From Coriobacteriaceae bacterium (GTDB taxonomy: Bacteria > Actinomycetota > Coriobacteriia > Coriobacteriales > UMGS124), in the NCBI GenBank assembly GCA_019421015.1, contig JAHZGC010000010.1, positions 1 through 64,000 on the forward strand: a DNA stretch of 64,000 nt, read 5' to 3'. Position numbers and translations under genes: made by a program. The notes beneath the pieces are model-generated. The model saw only the letters and a program-made list of their open reading frames with translations, was not told the origin of the DNA and searched no databases. Of the stretch, positions 18,483-26,073 are shown piece after piece; positions within the stretch are counted from its first letter, which is position 1; each line of letters begins with the position of its first letter.

Positions 18483-19127
18483 CTAGCTCTTCATGTACGA
18501 TGCCAGCTCGAGCAACGAGTTGCCGCGGGCAACGGCCAGAACGGTGTCGCCGTCGTGCAGGAACATGCTGGGGTTCGCCACATAGGTCTCGTCGTCGTGC
18601 TCGAACAGCGATATGTGTATGTCTCCCAGGGCTTCGATGTCGCGCACGTGAACAACCCCGCCGTTCTCGAGCGAAAGCACAAAGGTGAGCACCTCGTAAT
18701 CGCCAAAGACGTCGATGTGGTGGGCACGGCCCGCCAGAATCTTGGCGGCCATGTTCTCCGCCACCAGCTCGGTGTCGCACACGTGGTCCAGACCGAGCTG
18801 CCGGTACAGGTCGAGCCGCTCGGGGTTGATGAGGCGCGTGATCACATGGGGCACCTTGTACAGCCGGCGCGCCACCTCGGACGCCATGAGGTTTACGTTG
18901 TCTTGGCTTGTCACCGCCGCAAACGCATCGCAGTCCTCGATGCCCGCGGCCAACAGCACGTCCTCGTCGAACCCTTGGCCAACGACCTTGCGGCCCTCGA
19001 ACTCGCCGTTCAGCCGGGCAAAGGAGCTCGGGTCGATGTCTACGATCGAGACTTCGTTCTCAGGGGTGTCGAGCACGACGGCCAGACTCGCGCCGACGCG
19101 CCCGCACCCCACCACGATGATGTTCAC
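18483..19127 (-). CDS. trkA: TrkA-family potassium channel regulatory subunit (first of pair)
   Basis: A 214-residue TrkA-N plus TrkA-C protein. The GTG start at 19125-19127 is chosen because the Rossmann motif VNIIVVGCGRVGASLA begins there; it lies 8 bp past the upstream stop with an AGGA Shine-Dalgarno. Longer in-frame starts would only add arginine-rich translation of the preceding gene in another frame. IDPSSFARLN ends strand 2 and GQGFDEDVLLAAGIEDCDAFAAVTSQDNVN is the usual TrkA signature; the RCK_C half contains NPSMFLHDGDTVLAVARG. Role as for its partner: nucleotide-dependent control of potassium transport. It is cotranscribed with the M28-like membrane gene upstream, an unusual companion. 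Confidence 0.9.
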   Translation of the reverse strand: MNIIVVGCGRVGASLAVVLDTPENEVSIVDIDPSSFARLNGEFEGRKVVGQGFDEDVLLAAGIEDCDAFAAVTSQDNVNLMASEVARRLYKVPHVITRLINPERLDLYRQLGLDHVCDTELVAENMAAKILAGRAHHIDVFGDYEVLTFVLSLENGGVVHVRDIEALGDIHISLFEHDDETYVANPSMFLHDGDTVLAVARGNSLLELASYMKS

Positions 19128-19135
19128 CGCAGGTC

Positions 19136-21682
19136 CTAGGCGTTCTTGATGACTTCGACCAAAACGTCCACCACGTCGTCGATCATCGCCGGGTCGACCT
19201 TCTCGGGCGTGTCGCCCTTCCACTCGGCGTGGGCGGGAACGCCGCGCTCCATACCGCACACGGTCACGGCGCGGCAGCCCTGCTGCAGCAGGGGCGTCGC
19301 CTCGGTGTCGCACCAGTCGAGGCGCGAAAGGGCGAACGGGCGGTTGATAGCCTGGGAAGCCTGGCCGAACAGGTTGACCAAACGGCGGTCGGCCTTTACG
19401 TGACGCCCGGTTCCCTCTTCCACGATGAGGCACTCGCGACCGGCACCGACACAGCTTAGGTTCACAAAGTACGCCCCGCGCAGCTCGTTGCGGTAGGTCT
19501 GCAAGAAGTCCCTCACCCCGGCGTGGTCGGCATCGCTCGCACCGGTCAAGACGAACCAGATCTCGTGGGAGATGAGCTCGCGGTCGCCCAGCGTCATGGC
19601 CGCGCGGCGTACGTCGCGCCCGTCGTTTTCGGCGGGGGCGCTGGCGCGCCGGGGCGTCCGGCGGGCACGGGCGGCACCGCCTTGCCAGCGGGGTGCCCCT
19701 CCCCCGTTGCCATAGGGGTCGCCGTTCAGACCTTGCGCGCCGGGGATGGGGCCGTCGTCGGCAAAGTTGTCCCAGCTGCCGATCTGTTGGCCGCCGGTCT
19801 TGGCATCGAACCCTTCATCGAGGCCGAGCCAATCGTTGAAGGAGCTTTCTTCCATCTCGGCCTGCATACGGGCGGCCTGGTGGCTGATACGCCCCTGGCG
19901 GCCCTTCTTGGCTTTGCGGCCCCGTTTGGTCTCGGTGATCTCGGCGCTAAAGCCGTCGAGGTTGCGACGGCGCACCTCCTCGAGCATGGCCGGGGTGATG
20001 GCCTGGTGGGTGCCGGTCTCGAAGTCTAAGGTCGAAAAGTCCTCGGGGTTGTAGCCGCCCACCGGCTCGATGCCCGTGACGCTAAAGGGGTCGACGGCTG
20101 CAACGGCGGGGTCGGGGATGTCCGAAAGGATACGGCGCTCGGCAGAGACCGGCTTGAAGCTCGAGGTGCCCCAGTTCGGGTCGTTCACCACGGCGGCGCT
20201 GAACGAGTCGGGGTCGTCGATGGTAAAGGAGGTCGACAGCTGGGCGGACTGCTCGGCCACGTCGGGCGGGACGAACGAGGCGGCGTTGCGCAGCTCGACG
20301 TCGTAGTCGTCGGTGGAGGTAATGACATGGAAGGGCTGGACTACGGGCGTCTCCTGCACGGGCGCAACAGGCTCCGCCGTTATCGCCGTCATGAGAGAGG
20401 TGGCGGCTGCCGGCGCAGGCGCAGCCGGCGGCTCGTAGACCGCTTCGGGGGCCTGGCTGCCCGAAAGCCCGTTGCTCCCCACGATGCCGGCCATGATGGC
20501 GTCGGCCGCAGCATCCTTGTCGACAGGCCGTTCGACCACCGTCTCGTCGGGCGAGGGTGCAGCGCCACCCGCGTCGACAGCAGCGGCCACCGCCGGGATA
20601 AGGGCGGTCTCTCCACCCTGGGCTTCGCGACCCTGTTGCTCGTACGCGACGCGGCTCGCCCGATGAACCGCGGGGGCCTCCTTGTCCTCATAGACGATGG
20701 TGCAGGTCTCGGGGAGAATACCCAGGGACCGCACGACCTCTGCACCGTAGCGTACGGGGCGCTGACCCTTGCGCTCCCCCTCCGAACGGACGGCCTCCAT
20801 CACTGCCGAGAGCTCAGCGGAGCGGTTGGGGTTGCGGTGGCGGACCTTGGCCATACGGGCCTCGTCCTCGTCGAGCATCGCCTGGGCATCGCCGGCGGCA
20901 CCTTCCTCGACACCGGACTCGTAGAGCGCGTCGTCGGGACCAAAGCCCGCACCCCCCTGGATGGGGCGAACGCGGTCGAGCAGGCCGAACACGGCAGCAA
21001 CTCCCGACTTGTTGTCGTTAGCCCCCGCAGTAAAGGGCATCACAAAGCGATGGATCACGGCATTGACGCCCCACAGCAGCGGCAGGATCGAGGAGACGAT
21101 CGCCACGGCCCAGGCCACGTTGCGGACCACCAAGGGCAACGGGAGCAGCTGCAGGAGCATAGCCACCACGTCGACGGCCATACAGCCAGCCACAAGGGTG
21201 GGCAGGTACGGCTTTGCGGGGGCCAGCAGCGGGGTCGACAGAAGGTCGGCACGGGGAGTGTCGTAGTGGGCGATGACCACCACAGGGCGGGCCTTCTGAC
21301 CGTTCGCCGTGCTTGCAGCCGGATGACGGGCCACGATGTTTTGGCTCGAGCCCTCCCCGGGAATGCGCGAGACGGTACGGATGCCGTAACGCTCCAAAAA
21401 GAACAGCGCCGTCGCAACCAAGCCTATGACGAACATGATCACGGAGAACACGCCCGACGCCACGCCCGAAAGGATGCCGACGATTCCTGTGATCCCCGCC
21501 AAAAGGGCTACGGCGGTCTTGGCGAACGGCGAGAACTTAAAGCTCTTGTTCGCCGTCTCAAGGCCGTGCTTGTGGAAGACGACGGAGAGGTTCTTGGCCG
21601 CCTCTCCCTCCTCACGGGTCCCGGCAGGCGCGATGTCGACCTGCTTCACGAGATAGCGCATAGTATCGGACGCGTCAGCCAT
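19136..21682 (-). CDS. Membrane protein with a split, probably inactive M28-peptidase domain, 848 aa
   Basis: Two membrane hairpins (about residues 55-96 and 162-205) flank the start of an M28-like fold: HYD (H139, D141) and ANDNKSGVAA (D223). The domain then breaks for some 470 residues of low-complexity, Pro/Ala/Glu/Gly-rich sequence and resumes at about 702 with HEIWFVLTGAS, CDTEATPLL (D792) and VPAHAEW (H818). In active M28 enzymes a Glu-Glu pair follows the strand matched here by WFVLTGA; this protein has Ser-Asp (716-717), so the catalytic glutamate seems lost. ATG 21680-21682 follows GGGGAGG. It heads an operon with two trkA genes. It may be a peptidase-derived scaffold or sensor, but function is unknown. 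Confidence 0.75.
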   Translation of the reverse strand: MADASDTMRYLVKQVDIAPAGTREEGEAAKNLSVVFHKHGLETANKSFKFSPFAKTAVALLAGITGIVGILSGVASGVFSVIMFVIGLVATALFFLERYGIRTVSRIPGEGSSQNIVARHPAASTANGQKARPVVVIAHYDTPRADLLSTPLLAPAKPYLPTLVAGCMAVDVVAMLLQLLPLPLVVRNVAWAVAIVSSILPLLWGVNAVIHRFVMPFTAGANDNKSGVAAVFGLLDRVRPIQGGAGFGPDDALYESGVEEGAAGDAQAMLDEDEARMAKVRHRNPNRSAELSAVMEAVRSEGERKGQRPVRYGAEVVRSLGILPETCTIVYEDKEAPAVHRASRVAYEQQGREAQGGETALIPAVAAAVDAGGAAPSPDETVVERPVDKDAAADAIMAGIVGSNGLSGSQAPEAVYEPPAAPAPAAATSLMTAITAEPVAPVQETPVVQPFHVITSTDDYDVELRNAASFVPPDVAEQSAQLSTSFTIDDPDSFSAAVVNDPNWGTSSFKPVSAERRILSDIPDPAVAAVDPFSVTGIEPVGGYNPEDFSTLDFETGTHQAITPAMLEEVRRRNLDGFSAEITETKRGRKAKKGRQGRISHQAARMQAEMEESSFNDWLGLDEGFDAKTGGQQIGSWDNFADDGPIPGAQGLNGDPYGNGGGAPRWQGGAARARRTPRRASAPAENDGRDVRRAAMTLGDRELISHEIWFVLTGASDADHAGVRDFLQTYRNELRGAYFVNLSCVGAGRECLIVEEGTGRHVKADRRLVNLFGQASQAINRPFALSRLDWCDTEATPLLQQGCRAVTVCGMERGVPAHAEWKGDTPEKVDPAMIDDVVDVLVEVIKNA

Positions 21683-21821
21683 AGAAGGCCTCCCCTATCT
21701 AATGTATGCCACGACAACAGCCCCAAAAACACTGAGCTGTGAGAAATCTTGCACAGATAGGTCGATAGTATAGGACCTCTGCCCAGCCCTCCCCACAACT
21801 CCACGAATGTCATGCTTTACC

Positions 21822-23525
21822 CTAAACGGCAGGCTCCCCTTCGACCGGAGCGGGCTCGCCTTCGGGGGCAGGTTCTCCCTCGGGCACCGGGGCTGCCTCG
21901 CCCTCGGCCGGCACAGGCTCGCTTTGGGGAGCGACCGCGGGGTCGGACGCCACCGTCTGGTCGGTCAGCTGCACAGGAGCCGCAGCCGCCGCGCTGTTGG
22001 CGCTCACGCCCATCTCCTTGCGCGCATCGGTGATGCCGAGATATGCGTTGAGCACCGCATCGGCCTCCACGCACTTGGTGCGGGCCGCGTCGTAGGCGTC
22101 GCGCTGGGCGGCCGTGGTGGTCGCCCACGAGTTCACCAGCAGCTCCGCAGCGGTGGCCGGCACCTGGCCCGCCGCCTGCTGGGAGGCAAGGTCGGCGTCG
22201 TTGTAGGCGGCCCCCAGAGAGTCGGCCCCCTCAATGTCGCCGTTGGCGACGCAGGTGTCGATCTGCACCAGAATGTTCACCTGGTTGATGCGGGCATTCA
22301 GGTAGTTGTCGAGTACGGTGAGGTCGGCTTCGGGGAACGCCTCGCGCGCCGAGGCGACCCAGTTCTGAGCCTGGGCCAAGTCAGAGATCGCGTCGTTGTC
22401 TTGCTGCACGATGCCCCACAGGTCGAAGCCCGAGGTGTCCCAATCGTTGTTGAGCGCCTCGCGGTAGGCGTAGTACTGGTCGAGCCCGGCCTGGATATGG
22501 CTGTTGGCCGAGGCGATGCAGTTGTAGGCCTCGTTCAAGGAGTCCAGCGCGGCGGCAGACTCCGTGTCGGCCGAAAGCAGCATGCGCCCCACCTCGAGCA
22601 TGGAGCGGCGGGCACCGACCGAGTTTTTGACCGCGCCGACGGCGTCGTTCTCCTCGGCGCTCAGCAGGTCGCCCGAACGCGCCGCCTCATTGGCAAAGGT
22701 CTCGGCCTCGGTCAGCATGGTAGCCGTGCTCGACGACTGGAGCATCAGGTTTGAGAGCGACTCAGACGCGGTGCCCGAGTTGATCTCGGCCGCAATTGCC
22801 GTGTCGAGGGGCACGATGACCGCATCGGAGTCGCGAAGGCGGTCGATGGCCGAGTCGATGTTGGCACGGGCGTCGGCCGCCTGCTTGTACCGCAGGCCAA
22901 AGAAGGCGCCCACAAAGATCAAGGCGATCACGACGACGATGGCAACGACGGCAAAGACCCCCTTCTTGCCACCCCCCTCGGCAAAGGAGGTGTCAAAGAC
23001 CCCGCCCCGCTTGTCCTCCTCGACCTCGTGGATCGGGTAGAGCTCGCCGTTGGTGGGCGTCGGACCGTCTCTACGCACCGAGGTGCTCGCAGCTGTGGGG
23101 GCGTCAGGGGAAACCCCCGTCTTCTCAGCCGCTTTACGGGCGGCCACCAGGGGGTTTTTCACCGTGGGATTCGAGGTTGGGGTCGCCTGGGGTTCCGAAG
23201 CCGGAACCCCGTAGAGAAGATACGAATTCGCTGCGGCAGTCGGTGAAGCCTGCGCAGGCTGCACCGACTGCGCCGCCACGGCCATAAAGACGTCGGTCTC
23301 GCTCGGGGTGGCCCTGCGCGACCCGGGGACGGGCATCGAGGGGTCGGCGGAGGCCTGGGATCCGTTAGGGGAGGAGAATATCCCGGGATAGGTGCTGTCG
23401 AGGTCCACGAAGACGGGGTCTACCGGCGAGGCCTCGAAGCCCACTGCCCCCTCGCCGCGAGACGAGCGGCCGCTCTCCGCCGAAGAGGCAAAATGACTTC
23501 CCGCGCCGTTTCTGGCTGGGCTCAT
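21822..23525 (-). CDS. Hypothetical single-pass membrane protein with disordered ends, 567 aa
   Basis: Start at ATG 23523-23525 with GAAAGGA upstream. Residues 1-180 are Ser/Pro/Ala/Thr-rich and look disordered; a single membrane helix (VFAVVAIVVVIALIFVGAFF) follows. The remaining part, probably extracytoplasmic, is a long alanine-rich helical region with repeated acidic patches. The last 35 residues are a Pro/Glu/Gly/Ala tail (PAEGEAAPVPEGEPAPEGEP). I recognise no enzymatic domain and no sorting signal. It is transcribed alone, in the same direction as the M28-like operon but separated from it by 139 bp that carry no obvious terminator. Possible roles are envelope spacing or sensing; this is a guess. 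Confidence 0.7.
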   Translation of the reverse strand: MSPARNGAGSHFASSAESGRSSRGEGAVGFEASPVDPVFVDLDSTYPGIFSSPNGSQASADPSMPVPGSRRATPSETDVFMAVAAQSVQPAQASPTAAANSYLLYGVPASEPQATPTSNPTVKNPLVAARKAAEKTGVSPDAPTAASTSVRRDGPTPTNGELYPIHEVEEDKRGGVFDTSFAEGGGKKGVFAVVAIVVVIALIFVGAFFGLRYKQAADARANIDSAIDRLRDSDAVIVPLDTAIAAEINSGTASESLSNLMLQSSSTATMLTEAETFANEAARSGDLLSAEENDAVGAVKNSVGARRSMLEVGRMLLSADTESAAALDSLNEAYNCIASANSHIQAGLDQYYAYREALNNDWDTSGFDLWGIVQQDNDAISDLAQAQNWVASAREAFPEADLTVLDNYLNARINQVNILVQIDTCVANGDIEGADSLGAAYNDADLASQQAAGQVPATAAELLVNSWATTTAAQRDAYDAARTKCVEADAVLNAYLGITDARKEMGVSANSAAAAAPVQLTDQTVASDPAVAPQSEPVPAEGEAAPVPEGEPAPEGEPAPVEGEPAV

Positions 23526-23694
23526 AGATGGTTTCCTTTCTAGCACGCCAACGGAATGCTCCGCAACCGGAGCACGCCGTGCAAACACGTATATGCAATC
23601 ATCCCACGCTGAGCGCCGTTTTCACACTACGTCCTTTAAATTGTTCCATACTGCGCGCATTCTTTAAGGCGCGAGCAGGTGAGGAGGGTAGGCG

Positions 23695-24768
23695 GTGGAT
23701 CTGGAACAGGTGGCGCCCGACGCATCGTCCGACGAGCGGTTCTTGCTGCTCGCCATGGCGCTTACAGGGCGCAGGGGACTCAGCTTTTCTGAGATGGTGG
23801 CCAAAGGGCTGCTCGGAGATCCGCAGCGCTCCAAAACGGAGTCGCTTCGCCACACGTTCTCGCTCTACCGCCGGCAGCTCGAGGGCGCGGGCATCTACCT
23901 TGAGAGGTTGGGGAGGGGCCCGCAGGTCCGCTACCGCGTCGACGCAGCGCGTTCTTACGCCGACCCTTCCTCCATCGACGTGTCGGCCCACGACTCGGTG
24001 CTTCTCTCCGCCGTGCTCGAAGCGTATCTGGAAGGTGCCGGGACCAACGCGCTGGCCTCAAACGTCCGGCGCGCCTATAACAAGCTTATGGGGCTCGTGG
24101 GACTCGCCCCCGCCGACGCCGTGGAGACCACCAGCCTCTCGACGATTCGCAGCAAGGCACTGGCCTCCCTCGTAGACGCCTGCGCCCACCACCACCCCGT
24201 CAGCTTCTTGTATACGGGTGCGGCCGCCCCCCAGCGGACGCGCCTCGTGCGCATCTACGGCACCTTTGGACGCCGCGGGCACACCTATCTCGTGGGGGCC
24301 GACGAGGAGCTGCTGGGCACGCGCGAGGGGGAGAGAGAAGGGGAGAAGAACGGGGGAGGGGAGCCTGTGGGAGAAGGGCCCGACCCCATGCGGATCTTCC
24401 GCGACGACCGCATCGACCCGCGCAGCGTAAAAGTCTTCAAGGGCCGCTCCTACGAGGTGCCCGAGGGGTTTTGCGCCCTCGACTACGCGAAGCTGCCCTT
24501 TCAGTACGGGCGAGAGACCCCCTTCACCGCGACGTTCAGAGACCGCGCGGGGCTTTCGGCCAACCGGCGCGCCGACCTGACGGAGGGCAAAGGCCGCTGG
24601 GAAGACGACCTGTGGTTGGTGGAGGCCAACGACCTGGCGGCGCTCGCGAGCTGGGCCGTCGGCGCCCTGAGCCAGGGGCTTGCCCCCGTGGCGCCCGCAG
24701 CACTGCTCGAAACCCTGCACGGCGGTCTTAGAAAGGCGGCGAACGTCCATGGCACGACAGGAAGGTAG
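23695..24768 (+). CDS. WYL-domain transcriptional regulator (PafB-like)
   Basis: 357 residues. The N terminus is a winged-helix-like region (RFLLLAMALTGRRGLSFSEMVAKGLLG...LRHTFSLYRRQLEGAGIYLE), followed by the WYL domain (about 150-300) with the expected HHHPVSFLYTG and IYGTFGRRGHTYLVGAD strands. A Gly/Glu-rich insert of about 25 residues (GTREGEREGEKNGGGEPVGE) sits in the middle of the WYL domain. The GTG start follows GAGGAGGG at 23682-23689. The WYL domain in PafB/PafC binds single-stranded nucleic acid to activate the RecA-independent DNA damage response in actinobacteria. The downstream WYL gene overlaps by 20 bp, so the two are translationally coupled, as pafB and pafC usually are. Whether it has that role here is inference. 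Confidence 0.85.
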   Translation: MDLEQVAPDASSDERFLLLAMALTGRRGLSFSEMVAKGLLGDPQRSKTESLRHTFSLYRRQLEGAGIYLERLGRGPQVRYRVDAARSYADPSSIDVSAHDSVLLSAVLEAYLEGAGTNALASNVRRAYNKLMGLVGLAPADAVETTSLSTIRSKALASLVDACAHHHPVSFLYTGAAAPQRTRLVRIYGTFGRRGHTYLVGADEELLGTREGEREGEKNGGGEPVGEGPDPMRIFRDDRIDPRSVKVFKGRSYEVPEGFCALDYAKLPFQYGRETPFTATFRDRAGLSANRRADLTEGKGRWEDDLWLVEANDLAALASWAVGALSQGLAPVAPAALLETLHGGLRKAANVHGTTGR

Positions 24769-25789
24769 GCCGTCTTTGGCGGTGACCGTCGACAACGCGG
24801 CCGCCCTCGTGCGCCTCGTCAACGACCTGGCGCCCTCCCACCCCTGGCAGGCCGGTGAGCCCGTTGCCCTGGGGCAGTTGGCCGCCATGCTGGGGCTGCC
24901 CGTCGAAGAGGTGCGCGCCCTTATAGAGTTGATCAACCTGGGATGCGGAGACGCCCTGCCGGGGTTCTTCATCGAGGTAGACCACCGTAGGCAGACGCTC
25001 GTGCCCCGTCACATCGACGTGCCGCTGGCACGGCCCCTGCGGCTTACCGAACTCGAAGCCAACGCCGCGCTCGACGCCCTCGCCACTGCGGGAATAGGAG
25101 CCGGCGACCCGTTGGTGCAGGCTTTGGGCGGTGCCCTGCCGCTGCCGTCGGCACCATCCCCGACGTCTGACCGCGACGACGAGGGCGCCCGCAGCCCCTC
25201 CGCGGCGACCCTCGCCCTCTTTGCCGAGGCCATAGACCAGCGTCGGCCCGTTCTTATAGGCTACCGCAACCGAGACGGCCTCGTCGACCAACAGCGCACC
25301 GTGGAGCCGGTCCGCCTGTCCTACGATCATCAGGAGAACGCCTGGTATGTCCACGGGTGGTGTCGGCGCGCCGGGGGTTGGCGGACCTTCAGGCTCTCCC
25401 GGGTCACCGCAGCCTCACTCCTCGAGGAGACCTTTGAACCCCGAGAGGAGGCCGGGGAGGCCCCCCATGCTCTCGACAACGTGGACCGCGCCTCTATGGC
25501 CATGCTCGCCATCCACGACCCCCGGTCCCTCATCGACCCCGACTCGTGGCGCGGCCTGGTCAAGGTCGATTACCCGCTGCCCATAGACCGCTGCCGCATC
25601 ACCGACGAAGAGTGGGAGCGGGGCGCCTACATCGCGGCCATCCCGTGGAACCCCCGCTCCCAATGGCTCACCTCGATGGTGGTTCAGACCCTTGGCGGCG
25701 TGGAAGTGCTCAGGCCCACCGAGCTGCGGGCGGCGGTGGGAAAGTTGGCCGAGCGGATGCTGGAGGAGCTGGGGGAGAAGGTGCGGTAA
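24749..25789 (+). CDS. WYL-domain transcriptional regulator (PafC-like)
   Basis: 346 residues starting at ATG 24749, within the end of the preceding gene. The N-terminal helix-turn-helix (LGQLAAMLGLPVEEVRALIELINLG) is followed by a linker and a WYL domain (about 155-240) with RRPVLIGYRNRDG, RTVEPVRLSYDHQENAWYVHGWCRRAGGWRTFRLSRV, close to the family consensus in which Trp-Tyr-Leu lies in the wYl strand (here AWYVHG). A conserved-looking C-terminal extension ends in AERMLEEL. It is the second half of the coupled PafBC-like pair and likely acts as a heterodimer with its neighbour in DNA-damage or nucleic-acid-responsive regulation. Confidence 0.85.
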   Translation: MARQEGRPSLAVTVDNAAALVRLVNDLAPSHPWQAGEPVALGQLAAMLGLPVEEVRALIELINLGCGDALPGFFIEVDHRRQTLVPRHIDVPLARPLRLTELEANAALDALATAGIGAGDPLVQALGGALPLPSAPSPTSDRDDEGARSPSAATLALFAEAIDQRRPVLIGYRNRDGLVDQQRTVEPVRLSYDHQENAWYVHGWCRRAGGWRTFRLSRVTAASLLEETFEPREEAGEAPHALDNVDRASMAMLAIHDPRSLIDPDSWRGLVKVDYPLPIDRCRITDEEWERGAYIAAIPWNPRSQWLTSMVVQTLGGVEVLRPTELRAAVGKLAERMLEELGEKVR

Positions 25790-25797
25790 GAAAAAGT

Positions 25798-25853
25798 GAG
25801 TCGCAATCCTCCAATAAACGCCACCCACCATCCAGCTCGAGTCGCATTCCTCG
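25798..25853 (+). repeat. Two GAGTCGCA repeats 41 bp apart
   Basis: GAGTCGCAATCCTCC (25798-25812) and GAGTCGCATTCCTCG (25839-25853) lie exactly 41 bp apart right after the second WYL gene. The period equals that of the mirror repeat at 369-590, and both carry a TCGCA core, but the flanks differ. Purpose unknown. Confidence 0.45.
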
Positions 25854-25916
25854 GGTTTCTGCCAGCCCGGCACACCCGGACGCGCTCCAACAACTCCCGG
25901 GTGTCAGCGCCTGCGC

Positions 25917-25953
25917 ATCAAAAAGGGCGAGCAGCCCGTGGCCACTCGCCCTT
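25917..25953 (-). terminator. Terminator of the DinG-type gene
   Basis: AAGGGCGAG (25923-25931) pairs with CTCGCCCTT (25945-25953); on the minus strand the stem runs into TTTTTGATG. It sits about 120 bp past the stop. The AT-rich stretch 25990-26060 between terminator and gene shows nothing further. Confidence 0.85.
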
Positions 25954-26073
25954 CCCCCAAAGTTCTACGTCGTCGACATCCCCCTGATGCACAACTTGAA
26001 CACATCACAGTATAGCCACATAATCACAGAGTTGCAACAAGTTTTTCACCAGAACGTACCAACTCGTTCAACC

